53,858 nucleotides of DNA from an uncultured Alphaproteobacteria bacterium (GCA_902599445.1 CACKFK010000008.1:1-53858); one strand, 5' to 3'. Shown: positions 37,649-46,703, counted from the stretch's first letter. Translations and numbers: made by a program. Notes: a model not told the origin generated them from the sequence alone.

Positions 37649-38512
37649 ATGGCATCGCAAGGTCAAGGCGAACACTTGGGAATTATTCGGTATATTTTGT
37701 TAGCTACAATTCTTGTGTTGCTACTAGCAATCTTTTTGTTTTGGAGGATAGATAATGCGCGTGCTGAGAGATTTCGATTAGCCTTATTGAATCAGATAGT
37801 TCCTAACGTAACATTTTTAACAAGCCCTATAAAATCTGTAGGAAGAATGGTAACTAATATGACTTCATATGCTGATGTATACAAACAGAATAAAAGGCTG
37901 CAGCTTGAGCTAAATGAAATGAAAAAATGGCGAGAGGCTGCTTTGCAACTTGAACAAAAAAATGCCAAACTTCGTGCATTAAATAATCTAAAGCTTAGTC
38001 CGTCACTTCTATGGATAACGGGTGAGATAATTGCGGACAGTGGAAGCCCTTTTAATTCATCGATCTTAATAAATTTGGGGACGGATGATGGTGTGCTTGA
38101 TGGTGCAGCTGTAGCCGATGGACTCGGTTTAGTTGGAAGGATCTCTGGTGTTGAAAAAAAACTTTCCCGTGTTATTCTTTTATCAGATGTCAAATCTTTT
38201 GTCCCTGCTATGATTGAACCTAATAATCAGGAAGCCATAGTGAGAGGCAACAATTCTTCTGTCCCATCAATTGATTTCATAAGAGGAACAAGTAAGATTA
38301 AGCCGGGTTCGAGAATTTATACTAGTGGCAGGGGAGGAATTTTTCCAGCCGGGATATTGATAGGGAAAGCTATTTTATCCCCAGAGAAGAAAATAAGAAC
38401 AAGATTGGCCGCAAATTTGAGTCAGTTAGATTATGTTAGGGTAATAATTAACAGAAATTTAAAAATACCTGCAAAAGCTGGTTCCGTAATAAAGAACTAT
38501 GAAATACAGTAA
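37649..38512 (+). CDS. mreC: Rod shape-determining protein MreC
   Basis: Bitopic protein linking MreB to the periplasmic PBP2. 287 residues: a short cytoplasmic N-terminus, one membrane helix (YILLATILVLLLAIFLFW at about 15-32), a coiled coil (YKQNKRLQLELNEMKKWREAALQLEQKNAKL) and the paired beta-domains including GTDDGVLDGAAVADGLGLVGRI and KPGSRIYTSGRGGIFPAGILIG. It follows mreB by 44 nt. Confidence 0.95.
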   Translation: MASQGQGEHLGIIRYILLATILVLLLAIFLFWRIDNARAERFRLALLNQIVPNVTFLTSPIKSVGRMVTNMTSYADVYKQNKRLQLELNEMKKWREAALQLEQKNAKLRALNNLKLSPSLLWITGEIIADSGSPFNSSILINLGTDDGVLDGAAVADGLGLVGRISGVEKKLSRVILLSDVKSFVPAMIEPNNQEAIVRGNNSSVPSIDFIRGTSKIKPGSRIYTSGRGGIFPAGILIGKAILSPEKKIRTRLAANLSQLDYVRVIINRNLKIPAKAGSVIKNYEIQ

Positions 38513-38591
38513 TTAATGAGGGCTTGCACACCTAATTAAACTAAATGTAAGAAAAAGTTCGCATTTCGGAATATAAAAAGGACAATAAGAT

Positions 38592-39086
38592 ATGGGTTTG
38601 ATTTCTTTCAGAGGGATACTCTTTCTCTTTTTGGGATTTATTGCAGTAATTGGCCCTACCGCACCTATTTCTAATTCGCCCTCGGGTATTGAAGCACCAG
38701 ATATATTGCTGTGCTTGATTTTTTCTTGGGTCGTATATGATCCTAGAAGTGCTTCCGTGTGGTCAATCTTAGCACTATGCTTGCTTGCAGACATCCTATG
38801 GTTAAGACCGTTAGGTCTTTGGTCTATGCTGACCCTTATAGCTTCTGAATTAGTAAGACATTATAGGTTGGATATAATTAAGCAGGGTACCTTAACTCAA
38901 TCATTTTACTTTTTTTTATTTTTTTGCCTTATTAACGCTGGAGTTCAGTTAATTTACATAATTGGGGTATTAAAACCATTAGATTTCACAGCTTGGTTGA
39001 AGTATTTTCTGGTTACTTGTATTGCATTTCCTATACTTAATTTAGCATTAGTGCGTACCATTTTCAGGCAAGAAAAGACCATTTAG
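38592..39086 (+). CDS. mreD: Rod shape-determining protein MreD
   Basis: Integral membrane partner of MreC. 164 residues with five to six hydrophobic segments. Recognition rests on size, membrane character, the PDILLCLIFSWVVYDP and RPLGLWSMLTLIASE segments and the fixed position between mreC and mrdA, since the family is poorly conserved. AAGGAC stands upstream of the ATG. Confidence 0.9.
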   Translation: MGLISFRGILFLFLGFIAVIGPTAPISNSPSGIEAPDILLCLIFSWVVYDPRSASVWSILALCLLADILWLRPLGLWSMLTLIASELVRHYRLDIIKQGTLTQSFYFFLFFCLINAGVQLIYIIGVLKPLDFTAWLKYFLVTCIAFPILNLALVRTIFRQEKTI

Positions 39087-39102
39087 TAAAGTTAACTGAC
39101 CA

Positions 39103-41019
39103 ATGGAAAAAATTTCATTTCGTAAAAACCTTCTCGATAGAAACCTGGGTAGGAGAGCCGTCCTACTGGGTGTTGGTCAACTAGTACTTGTAGGTTTCTT
39201 AATTCGACAGATGAGGGAGTTGCAATTACAGGAAAGTGAAAAATATCAGCTTTTAGCCGAGGAAAACAGAATAGATATACGTATTTTACCACCAGTACGT
39301 GGTGTAATTTTTGACGAAAAGGGCGCAACCTTAGCAGGCAATCTGGAGAATTATCGCCTAAGAATCATTCCAGAGAAAGCTAAGAATCCGAGCAAAGTTT
39401 TAGAAGACATTTCCACATTAATAACTTTAACAGATGAAAGAAAAAGTGAAATCTTAACTGAGATAGAGAAGAAGAAATCTTATAGCCCAGTGACCATTAT
39501 AGAGAATATTAGCTGGAATGATTTTATCCGTATTACTGTCAACCTTCCGTCACTACCGGGTATAGTACCTGAAGTTGCATTCAAAAGGTTTTATGCATAC
39601 AAACATTTCTTTGCCCATATAGTAGGTTATGTTGGAGAGATCTCTAGGTCTGACCTGAAAGTTATTTCAACCGGCAATCCTATCTTACAGATTCCAGACT
39701 TTCATATTGGAAAAGTGGGAGTTGAAAAAGGTTTGGATCCATTATTAAGAGGATCCGTAGGCCTAAGTCGGCATGAAGTAAATGCTGTTGGCAGAATAAT
39801 AAGAAAATTGAAGGAAGATCCGAGTTTGTCCGGTAAGGACATCCATCTTACCGTGGATTCAAAGCTACAAGAATTTGCGATGCACAGAATAGAGGGATTT
39901 AGTGCTGCAGTAGTGGTGATAAATTTGGAAACAGAGGGTATTTCTTGTTTGGCTTCTAGTCCCAGTTTTGATCCTAACCTTTTTATTGAAGGCATGTCCC
40001 AAGATGATTGGGACATACTAAGAAATAGCGAGAACCAACCTTTGGCTAATAAGGCTGTTTCTGGAAATTACCCTCCAGGTTCTACCTTTAAAATGGTTGT
40101 GGCTATCGCTGCTATTGAAGCTGGTTTGATTAAAACCGAAGAGTTGATCAATTGCAGTGGTTTTTTAGAAGTGGGGGAGAGAAGATTTCATTGTTGGAAT
40201 TCTTTCGGGCATGGGGACATGGATCTAATTGGAGGTATAAGGGAATCATGCGATGTTTATTATTATAATTTAGCGCTTAGAGTAGGTATCAAGAGAATTT
40301 CTGACACTGCCAGGAAATTTGGAATCGGTGTACTTTTCCCTTTGCCTTTATCTGGCGTTTCTAAAGGCCTTATGCCGTCAAAAAATTGGAAATTGGCCCA
40401 GGTTAAAGAGAAATGGGTGCCCGGAGATACGCTTAATTCAGGAATTGGGCAGGGGTTTGTACTTTCAACGCCTTTGCAGATAGCCGTAATGACTGCTCGG
40501 TTAGCTACTGGTTTGGAAATAAAACCAACTCTCGTGAAAGCAATTGATGGCAAACCGATTAATAGAAATAAGAAGCGCGCATTAAAGATTCAGGACAGTA
40601 CTTTTTCGTTAGTCAGGAAAGCAATGTTTAATGTCGTGAATGATAAAAAGGGTACTGCATATAAATCCAGAGTTGTTGACGAGAAAAAAATTCTTGCAGG
40701 TAAAACTGGCACCTCTCAGATTCGATTCATTACAGAAAGCGAGAGAAAAGAAGGTATAAGAAAGAATGAAGATCTTCCACGGTCTCAAAGAGACCATGCA
40801 TTGTTCACTGGGTTTGCTCCCTTTAATAAACCAAAATATGCAATCAGCGTCGTGGTGGAGCATGGTGGGGCTGGCTCTAGCGTAGCCGCACCAATTGCTA
40901 GAGACATTATTCTGTTCGCAATTTCAGGTTCTATACCTAAGATAACAGCATATCCTATTGACCAAAGGGATGAAACAGATGCCATTCTTAAGAGAATAAA
41001 AAAAGCAATTCACCTTTAA
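39103..41019 (+). CDS. mrdA: Penicillin-binding protein 2 (elongasome transpeptidase)
   Basis: Class B PBP that cross-links peptidoglycan during elongation together with RodA. 638 residues: an N-terminal membrane helix (VLLGVGQLVLVGFLI), a dimerisation/pedestal domain beginning ENRIDIRILPPVRGVIFDEKG, and the transpeptidase with Ser327-xx-Lys330 in PPGSTFKM, the SxN-equivalent SCD at 382-384, and KTGT from Lys534 in LAGKTGTSQ. The Asp in SCD in place of Asn is usual for PBP2. It starts 16 nt after mreD. Confidence 0.96.
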   Translation: MEKISFRKNLLDRNLGRRAVLLGVGQLVLVGFLIRQMRELQLQESEKYQLLAEENRIDIRILPPVRGVIFDEKGATLAGNLENYRLRIIPEKAKNPSKVLEDISTLITLTDERKSEILTEIEKKKSYSPVTIIENISWNDFIRITVNLPSLPGIVPEVAFKRFYAYKHFFAHIVGYVGEISRSDLKVISTGNPILQIPDFHIGKVGVEKGLDPLLRGSVGLSRHEVNAVGRIIRKLKEDPSLSGKDIHLTVDSKLQEFAMHRIEGFSAAVVVINLETEGISCLASSPSFDPNLFIEGMSQDDWDILRNSENQPLANKAVSGNYPPGSTFKMVVAIAAIEAGLIKTEELINCSGFLEVGERRFHCWNSFGHGDMDLIGGIRESCDVYYYNLALRVGIKRISDTARKFGIGVLFPLPLSGVSKGLMPSKNWKLAQVKEKWVPGDTLNSGIGQGFVLSTPLQIAVMTARLATGLEIKPTLVKAIDGKPINRNKKRALKIQDSTFSLVRKAMFNVVNDKKGTAYKSRVVDEKKILAGKTGTSQIRFITESERKEGIRKNEDLPRSQRDHALFTGFAPFNKPKYAISVVVEHGGAGSSVAAPIARDIILFAISGSIPKITAYPIDQRDETDAILKRIKKAIHL

Positions 41020-41105
41020 GATAAAAAGAAAGGATAAGTACAATAGTAGTTAATTATACTCAAGAATATAAGGACTTACCAAAGGGAGTTCGGAAGGTTC
41101 TCTAC

Positions 41106-42194
41106 ATGCACTGGCCTCTTTTATTCCTAGTCGTGGTAATAAGCTGTTTCGGTTTTCTTATGCTTTACTCTGTAGCCGAAGGAGATTTTGAAAAATGGGC
41201 AAGACCGCAAATGGAAAGATTCTTTGGGGGATTCATACTAATGATAATCATAAGTTTTGTGCATATTGATTTTTGGCGCTTTTGCTCTCCATTCATTTTT
41301 CTAGTTGGCATTGTTTTACTAATAGTGGTGCTTTTTTTTGGTGACTATGGTGGAGGTGCTAAGAGATGGCTCGAGGTAGGCCCGCTTCGTTTCCAACCTT
41401 CAGAGCTCAATAAAGTTGGTTTGGTCATGGCTTTGGCTGTTTATTATGATTGGCTGACGCCGGCTAAAGTTTCTAATATCTTTTGGGTCTTTATCCCTGT
41501 CGTCATGATTTTGGTACCGACTGCCTTAGTCATTCCCCAGCCCGATTTAGGTACAGGTACCCTTATTGCTTTCATAGGGCTGACAATCATGTTTGCAGCA
41601 GGCGTTAACTATCTATATTTCTTGGGAGGATTGCTCATTTTACCAGGACTGCTTGCTCTAATATTCTACAGTCGAGGAACTTCATGGCAACTTGTTAACG
41701 ACTATCAATTTGGAAGGATAGATACATTTTTGAATCCAGGCAATGATCCTTTAGGAGATGGATATCAAATAACACAATCAAAGATAGCCTTAGGATCAGG
41801 AGGGTTAGAAGGCAGAGGCTTTATGCAAGGAAGTCAAAGTCAGCTCGATTTTCTTCCGTACAAGCATACTGATTTTATTTTTACTACTATAGCAGAGGAA
41901 TTCGGTTTTTTTGGTAGTGTTGGGTTGCTTCTTATGTATTCGGTCATCATCACATTTTGTATTATATCAGCTATGACAAATAAGAACAAATTTGGTAGTT
42001 TACTGACAATAGGGTTGGCTACGATATTTTTCACCTATTTTTTTGTGAATATTTCTGCGGTTACAGGAATGGCGCCTGTTACGGGTGTTCCTTTACCATT
42101 AATTTCTTATGGTGGGTCGGCAATGCTGGTGGTGTTAGGAACTTTTGGTTTAATTCAAAGTGCTCACATTCATCGTCTTTTGAAGAAGGATTAA
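41106..42194 (+). CDS. rodA: Rod shape-determining peptidoglycan glycosyltransferase RodA
   Basis: SEDS-family polymerase that makes glycan strands from lipid II with PBP2. 362 residues with about ten membrane helices. Signatures: GGGAKRWLEVGPLRFQPSELNKVG (with the RWL...QPSE motif), IPQPDLGTGTL, QSQLDFLPYKHTDFIFTTIAEEFGF with the DF motif carrying the catalytic Asp, and GVPLPLISYGGSAML near the end. Last gene of the rod operon. A hydroxyacid dehydrogenase gene starts 1 nt after its stop. Confidence 0.96.
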   Translation: MHWPLLFLVVVISCFGFLMLYSVAEGDFEKWARPQMERFFGGFILMIIISFVHIDFWRFCSPFIFLVGIVLLIVVLFFGDYGGGAKRWLEVGPLRFQPSELNKVGLVMALAVYYDWLTPAKVSNIFWVFIPVVMILVPTALVIPQPDLGTGTLIAFIGLTIMFAAGVNYLYFLGGLLILPGLLALIFYSRGTSWQLVNDYQFGRIDTFLNPGNDPLGDGYQITQSKIALGSGGLEGRGFMQGSQSQLDFLPYKHTDFIFTTIAEEFGFFGSVGLLLMYSVIITFCIISAMTNKNKFGSLLTIGLATIFFTYFFVNISAVTGMAPVTGVPLPLISYGGSAMLVVLGTFGLIQSAHIHRLLKKD

Positions 42195-42195
42195 C

Positions 42196-43143
42196 ATGCG
42201 GATTCTATTTTTATCGAATTTATTTTCTTCGTATGAGAACATTCTAAGCAAGGCTCTATCAGAATTGAATTTATCTGGATTCACGATTTCAGACGAACCA
42301 AACGAAAAGGTGGATGAAGTAGAGTTTATAATTTATTCCCCGACCAGGAAGAATGAAGCCATTGTAACACATGATTTCACTAATTATAGAAATAATAAAG
42401 CAATCTTCAGTTTGTATGCTGGAGTAGAGTCGCTAATAAATAACAATACTTTCGATTGTCCCCTAGTCAAAATGGTAGACAATGGTCTGACTAGTGGCAT
42501 GGTTGAATGGTGTGTTGCTCATACACTTAGAATTCATCTAGGTATAGATCGTCATATTTTAGGTCAAGATGGTATTTGGCGTCATGATATTAAACCTCCA
42601 TTAGCAAAGGATAGAAATGTCGGTATCTTGGGTTTGGGTGTTTTGGGGGAGCCGACTGCTCATGCTCTCCGATACCTAGGATTTAATGTTTTTGGTTGGA
42701 GTAGAACACCAAAGAATCTGGAAGGTGTATCCTGTTTTCATGCGAGTGAAGGTTTTAAGAAAATATTGAATGTCACTGAAATTCTTATTGTATTATTACC
42801 ATTGACTTCCCAGACCTTTAAAATCTTAAATAGTGATACTATACCGCTAATGCCTAAAAATTCAGCTGTTATAAATGCTGGTAGGGGCGATTTAATTGAT
42901 GATGAGGCCCTCTTAAAAAATTTGAAGGCGGGACATATTTCTAACGCAACACTAGATGTTTTCTCAATGGAACCATTGCCTCCGTCTCATCCATATTGGC
43001 ACCATCCACTAGTTACTGTAACCCCACATATAGCCGCAGACACTCCTGTTGAATCTTCTGCTAAGGCCATTGCCATGAATATAAAACTAGTTATGCAAGG
43101 TAAGAAACCAAAAGGGTTGGTAAATATTAAAAGAGGTTATTAG
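42196..43143 (+). CDS. D-isomer specific 2-hydroxyacid dehydrogenase (GhrA-like)
   Basis: NAD(P)H-dependent reductase of 2-oxo acids such as glyoxylate or hydroxypyruvate. 315 residues: Rossmann motif VGILGLGVLGEPTAHALRYLG, the catalytic Arg in INAGRGDLIDDEAL, Glu in DVFSMEPLP and His in TPHIAADTP. The short N-terminal half is typical of the GhrA branch (about 312 residues). It abuts rodA and is probably cotranscribed, with no evident functional link. The substrate is inferred from family only. Confidence 0.87.
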   Translation: MRILFLSNLFSSYENILSKALSELNLSGFTISDEPNEKVDEVEFIIYSPTRKNEAIVTHDFTNYRNNKAIFSLYAGVESLINNNTFDCPLVKMVDNGLTSGMVEWCVAHTLRIHLGIDRHILGQDGIWRHDIKPPLAKDRNVGILGLGVLGEPTAHALRYLGFNVFGWSRTPKNLEGVSCFHASEGFKKILNVTEILIVLLPLTSQTFKILNSDTIPLMPKNSAVINAGRGDLIDDEALLKNLKAGHISNATLDVFSMEPLPPSHPYWHHPLVTVTPHIAADTPVESSAKAIAMNIKLVMQGKKPKGLVNIKRGY

Positions 43144-43277
43144 GCTGTGTGGGTCATAATCTAGCGTATCAAAAGAATAAATTTTTAAATTGTATTTGAA
43201 TCCAATTATCATTTCGTTTGTACTTGCGATATATTATCGGTTACAGTATCACCTGTAAGACTGGCTAAGGATATACT

Positions 43278-44537
43278 ATGAACAAAACATTAAGATTTCT
43301 TTCTGAATATTCGCTCCTATTAATTATAGGAGCGTTAGTAGCATTAATATGGGCAAATATTGATTACAAAAGCTATCATCATTTTGTGGAATTCCCGATC
43401 TGGGACGGTGGTTTTATTGGACATGCTCACTTAGATGATCAAGGTCATATGCATCGGACACTGACCCTTCACTATCTTGTCAATGATTTACTCATGGCTT
43501 TTTTCTTTGCAGTTGCTGGAAAGGAAGTATGGGAAGCTGTTGCATTAAAGTCTGGCCCCTTAAGAGGGAAAAAAGCCATGACTCCTTTAGTAGCTACTGC
43601 AGGGGGAATGTTTGGACCTATCGCAGTCTACTTAGGTTTGGCATATTTCATGGGCTCAGAGACGTATTCCGCCGTGGCCAACGGCTGGGCAATCCCAACA
43701 GCAACAGATATAGCCTTTTCATATCTGGTTGGTAGGATAATCTTCGGGGCTGGGCATCCGGCTGTGAGATTCCTATTACTCCTTGCAATTGCCGACGATG
43801 CAGCAGGGCTCATAATATTGGCGATTTTTTACCCTAGTGGAGAACTTCAGCCAGTTTTTATATTGTACGCTGGGATTGCAGCTTTTTTAGTTTATCTGCT
43901 AGCAAATTGGCTTCCGAGAAAACTTGACGGTGAGAATCCAAGTAAACCAGTGTCTTCACTATTTCGCCGAAAATTGACTTTTTGGCCCTATGCAGCGGGG
44001 GGTGCTATTACTTGGTTATGCTTCCAAGAATCTGGAATTCACCCTGCATTAGGTTTGCTATTCATGGTTCCTACTATTCCACATGCTGAAATTGACTTTG
44101 GGATTTTCGCTAGAGAAGAGCAACACCAAACTGATTTACTGAATGAGATTGAACATGGATTGAAAATGCCGGTAGAATTTATTTTATTGTTATTTGGTCT
44201 GATGAATGCTGGCGTAGCATTTTCTGCTGTTGGTGATGCTACTTGGTTAGTACTTGCCGGACTGTTTATAGGAAAGCCTTTCGGCATATTTATCTTTGGC
44301 TGGGTCGCGGCAAAGCCTATGAAATTTGGTTTACCACAAGGAATGACTTACGCGGACATTTTTGTCTTGGGAGCAGTAGCAGCGATCGGATTCACAGTAT
44401 CTTTGTTTGTTGCGTCAGTGGCTTTTAGCCCAGGTGAGGTACAGGATGCTGCAAAGATGGGAGCTTTACTGAGCTTTGCTGCTGCTTTCATGTCTATTAT
44501 TCTCGGATACCTATTTAGAATCAAGAAAGTACCGTAA
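43278..44537 (+). CDS. nhaA: NhaA Na+/H+ antiporter
   Basis: Electrogenic 2H+/Na+ antiporter. 419 residues, somewhat longer than the 388 of E. coli. Signatures: VNDLLMAFFFAVAGKEVWEA, WAIPTATDIAFSYLVG, the ion-binding Asp173-Asp174 in AIADDAAGLIILAIF, ESGIHPALGLLFM, GKPFGIFIFGW, and GAVAAIGFTVSLFVASVAF. The first periplasmic loop is histidine-rich (GHAHLDDQGHMH). With the CPA1 and CaCA antiporters at 15-17 kb this makes three cation antiporters in the window, fitting a saline habitat. A 9-bp palindrome lies in codons 12-19. Confidence 0.96.
   Translation: MNKTLRFLSEYSLLLIIGALVALIWANIDYKSYHHFVEFPIWDGGFIGHAHLDDQGHMHRTLTLHYLVNDLLMAFFFAVAGKEVWEAVALKSGPLRGKKAMTPLVATAGGMFGPIAVYLGLAYFMGSETYSAVANGWAIPTATDIAFSYLVGRIIFGAGHPAVRFLLLLAIADDAAGLIILAIFYPSGELQPVFILYAGIAAFLVYLLANWLPRKLDGENPSKPVSSLFRRKLTFWPYAAGGAITWLCFQESGIHPALGLLFMVPTIPHAEIDFGIFAREEQHQTDLLNEIEHGLKMPVEFILLLFGLMNAGVAFSAVGDATWLVLAGLFIGKPFGIFIFGWVAAKPMKFGLPQGMTYADIFVLGAVAAIGFTVSLFVASVAFSPGEVQDAAKMGALLSFAAAFMSIILGYLFRIKKVP
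43312..43334. repeat. Perfect inverted repeat inside the 5' end of nhaA
   Basis: 9-bp arms CGCTCCTAT and ATAGGAGCG with a 5-nt spacer, 34 nt downstream of the nhaA start codon. It would form a stable mRNA hairpin early in the coding region, or an operator. It encodes part of the first membrane helix (LLLIIGA), so it may be codon chance. Confidence 0.5.
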
Positions 44538-44572
44538 ACTTGATAGTTGATTTGTGAAAATTTTAGTAAGAG

Positions 44573-44608
44573 GAGCCAGCTTCGCAGGGGTACTTGCGTC
44601 ACTGGCTC
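44573..44608. repeat. Stem-loop with GAGCCAG/CTGGCTC arms, copy 1
   Basis: Arms 44573-44579 and 44602-44608. The interior also pairs (CGCA 44583-44586 with TGCG 44595-44598). It lies 36 nt after the nhaA stop. No T-run follows, so it is not a canonical intrinsic terminator, but it could protect the nhaA mRNA end. Confidence 0.7.
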
Positions 44609-44923
44609 TAGAGGGTTTACGTAACCAGACTTACATTTTGTCTGGACGAGCTTTTTAAGGAGCCACCCAGAAAAATTACTGCAAGAAACGTACCAAGATC
44701 TTATTGGTAGAGTTGTTATGGTCTTTTTCAGAACATTTAAAAATTGTACGCATGGGAGAAGGTTTCATTTAAAAGCAAAATTAAAGACTGGTTCACTTCA
44801 AAGATGGAAAAAGATATTATTGATTTGATACTTAAGGTCACTTATGGCCTGATTATTGCAAATATTCACTTGATAAAGAGGTGGAAGATTTAATCGTCAT
44901 AGACTTCACATTTCCTATCGATC

Positions 44924-44953
44924 GAGCCAGTTACACACCCGTGTTGCTGGCTC
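44924..44953. repeat. Stem-loop with GAGCCAG/CTGGCTC arms, copy 2
   Basis: The same 7-bp arms as copy 1 (44924-44930 and 44947-44953), with a different inner pairing (ACAC 44933-44936 with GTGT 44941-44944). The reuse of identical outer arms 350 bp apart suggests a small repeated palindromic element. Confidence 0.65.
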
Positions 44954-45000
44954 ACCAACGCTAAATGATTAAGTTGATTACATAGTTTCTTTAAATTTTA

Positions 45001-45052
45001 TGCCTGGGGTTGCTGGATTCCAACCAGCGGTACACGATACCAAAAAAACGTT
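45001..45052 (-). pseudogene. Degenerate tRNA-Gln 3' half (integration scar)
   Basis: The minus strand carries a 25-nt exact match (45046-45022) to positions 46658-46682 of the intact tRNA-Gln: anticodon loop through the T-arm 5' side. The rest of the 3' half to 45001 follows with three substitutions, including a lost T-loop C and a CCA changed to GCA. Upstream bases resemble a strongly decayed 5' half. It lies about 120 nt past the stop of a recombinase remnant on the same strand, as expected of an attachment site next to an integrase gene. Confidence 0.8.
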
Positions 45053-45172
45053 TAACACTTTATTGCTGTATCCATTCTGTATGCGATATTCAATAAAATA
45101 AACAAAACTATTTACACAGTTTACATACTAAATATTGGACCGAATGATTTGGACAATTAGTTGAACAATTTT

Positions 45173-45442
45173 TTAGCTAGACTTCATAGATTTTTTAAGC
45201 TTCTGCAAACGAACAGCATTCTTCTTCTTTCTTCTCTCAAAGAAGTGCGTGTAAATATCCATTTCAATAGATACTGAACTATGGCTCATTCTTTTACTAA
45301 ACGTTAATATATCAAAATCTGTATCACACAAATTACTAGCATGAGTATGACCAACTGAATAAAAACCCCCATGCGCTAATCCAGCTTGCTTGACGATAAC
45401 ACCCCAAATCTTATGACTCTTCAGTCGTTGGATGTAGGCTTG
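45173..45442 (-). pseudogene. Tyrosine recombinase (phage-type integrase), 3' remnant
   Basis: An open frame of about 89 codons without an upstream start reads AYIQRLKSHKIWGVIVKQAGL, then GHTHASNLCDTDFDILTFSKRMSHSSVSIEMDIYTHFF, then a basic tail. This matches the catalytic C-terminus of tyrosine recombinases: the RHTHAS box (catalytic Arg replaced by Gly here), the LGHSS box as MSHSS, and the nucleophile Tyr in IYTHFF. The N-terminal three quarters are absent; an in-frame TGA lies just upstream. Loss of the Arg and the truncation mark it as dead. It sits beside the tRNA-Gln fragment. Confidence 0.8.
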
Positions 45443-45482
45443 TCAAGCTTAATAGTTCTTAATTGGAGCCTTCGCAATGAGG

Positions 45483-46280
45483 CTAGGATCTATTTATTTT
45501 TCTTTCATATATTGTCTGTAGGATCTCAACTAAAAAAAGGACTAATACAGAAAAATAAAAGGTTGTTTTAGACATCGGAGTCAAATAGTAGCCAAAAAAC
45601 TTTAAAGATAAGTCTTTATTGTGAGAGGCATGTGCTGCTGCTACTCCTGACTCTCCAATAAGAACTATTCCAACAATCAAAAGGATAAACAAGCCCAGTA
45701 CTTCGTACATCCTATTTTTTTCAAGAAATTCTGCTACGCTATCTGCAAGGACAATCATAGCCACGCCAGATACAAGAATAGCTATAATAAGCAAAGCTAA
45801 TACTTTCGTAATGGCAATGGCAGACAAAATTGAATCGAAACTAAATACTAGATTCATTAGAACTATACTAAAAACAGTAGCAAATGCAGTCTTTTGATGC
45901 CTCTGTTTATTATTCTCTCCTAAATGTTGAGTAGTTAATAAATGTTTAATCTCCTTTACCGCAGTATAAATTATGAAAATACCTCCAAAAAAGAAAATAC
46001 ATGACGAAAAATTAATTCCGCCCTCAATAATACCTTCTTTGCTAAAAATATAAAAGGGTTCACTTAGCGCATCCAAAAGAAGGACCATTATAAATAGTAA
46101 TACTACCCTTAAAAATACTGCAATCATAATGCCCCAAAATCTAACACTTTTCTGGAATTGCTTTGGAGCTCTTTTGGACTCAATAGATATATATAAAAGG
46201 TTGTCAAACCCCAAGACTGCTTGCAAAAAAATAAGCATCACAAGATTAATTAGGTTTTCAAATGTTATGATTTCTAGCAT
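45483..46280 (-). CDS. TerC family integral membrane protein
   Basis: 265 residues with about seven membrane segments. The TerC signatures are present: LQAVLGFDNLLYISI near the start and VLMNLVFSFDSILSAIAI in the middle, each placing an Asp in a helix and probably binding a metal, as in Mn2+-exporting TerC/Alx relatives. Ends at 45483, 40 nt upstream of the recombinase remnant, and lies between that remnant and the intact tRNA-Gln. It could be island cargo or a host gene caught between them. Manganese or other metal export is inferred from the family. Confidence 0.88.
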   Translation of the reverse strand: MLEIITFENLINLVMLIFLQAVLGFDNLLYISIESKRAPKQFQKSVRFWGIMIAVFLRVVLLFIMVLLLDALSEPFYIFSKEGIIEGGINFSSCIFFFGGIFIIYTAVKEIKHLLTTQHLGENNKQRHQKTAFATVFSIVLMNLVFSFDSILSAIAITKVLALLIIAILVSGVAMIVLADSVAEFLEKNRMYEVLGLFILLIVGIVLIGESGVAAAHASHNKDLSLKFFGYYLTPMSKTTFYFSVLVLFLVEILQTIYERKINRS

Positions 46281-46628
46281 TTATCTTTAGCCTTTCACAA
46301 TTAAATATACTACAATTAAGAAATATCTCATACTATGAAATAGGATCTAAAACCCTTTTATTGGAGAGATAAATCTTTCTTTCCTTTAAAGCTGATTATT
46401 CGCGTAAAGATAGATTTGATAAGCAGATAAATACCCTCAATATAAATGCTATTTTCTTAAATGGCGACCAATATAAGCTGGTATTATTACGTTCCTCAAG
46501 GAGATGCCTAAGAGGTGATTGTTATGACTGTTATAAGTGTTATGTCTCCAGAAAGATTTATAGTTTGGACAATTTATCCACACTTTCCTCTTGCACAGTT
46601 TTACACCATTCAGTAAAAAAAGGGCGGA
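46281..46628. other. Intergenic region before tRNA-Gln
   Basis: 348 nt upstream of the tRNA and of the divergent TerC gene. It contains a 30-codon ORF at 46524-46616 (MTVISVMSPERF...) with a fair ribosome binding site (AGAGGTGA, 6 nt before the ATG). It overlaps the place where the tRNA promoter should be, so I do not call it a gene. Confidence 0.35.
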
Positions 46629-46703
46629 TGGGGTGTAGCCAAGTGGTAAGGCAACGGTTTTTGGTATCGTGTACCGCTGGTTCGAATCCAGCCACCCCAG
46701 CCA
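46629..46703 (+). tRNA. tRNA-Gln (anticodon TTG)
   Basis: 75-nt cloverleaf. Acceptor TGGGGTG/CACCCCA, anticodon stem ACGGT/ATCGT with loop TTTTGGT (anticodon TTG), T-arm GCTGG-TTCGAAT-CCAGC, encoded CCA. A degenerate inverted 3' half lies 1.6 kb to the left. Confidence 0.95.

Larger units (their letters stand above)
44538..45000. other. Gene-poor region with two related hairpins
   Basis: 463 nt after nhaA. Apart from two stem-loops with the same 7-bp arms (listed separately) there are only short, unrecognisable frames, for example a 29-codon ORF from the ATG near 44806. It lies on the nhaA side of the tRNA-Gln scar and may be part of a decayed insertion. Confidence 0.4.

Noticed and set aside
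39731-39756. Repeated GGATCC in mrdA as an inverted repeat
   Set aside because: Two short 6-bp palindromic sites in coding sequence; no extended pairing.
46524-46616. 30-codon ORF with a fair ribosome binding site
   Set aside because: It lies in the probable promoter region of tRNA-Gln and has no signal, motif or compositional support.
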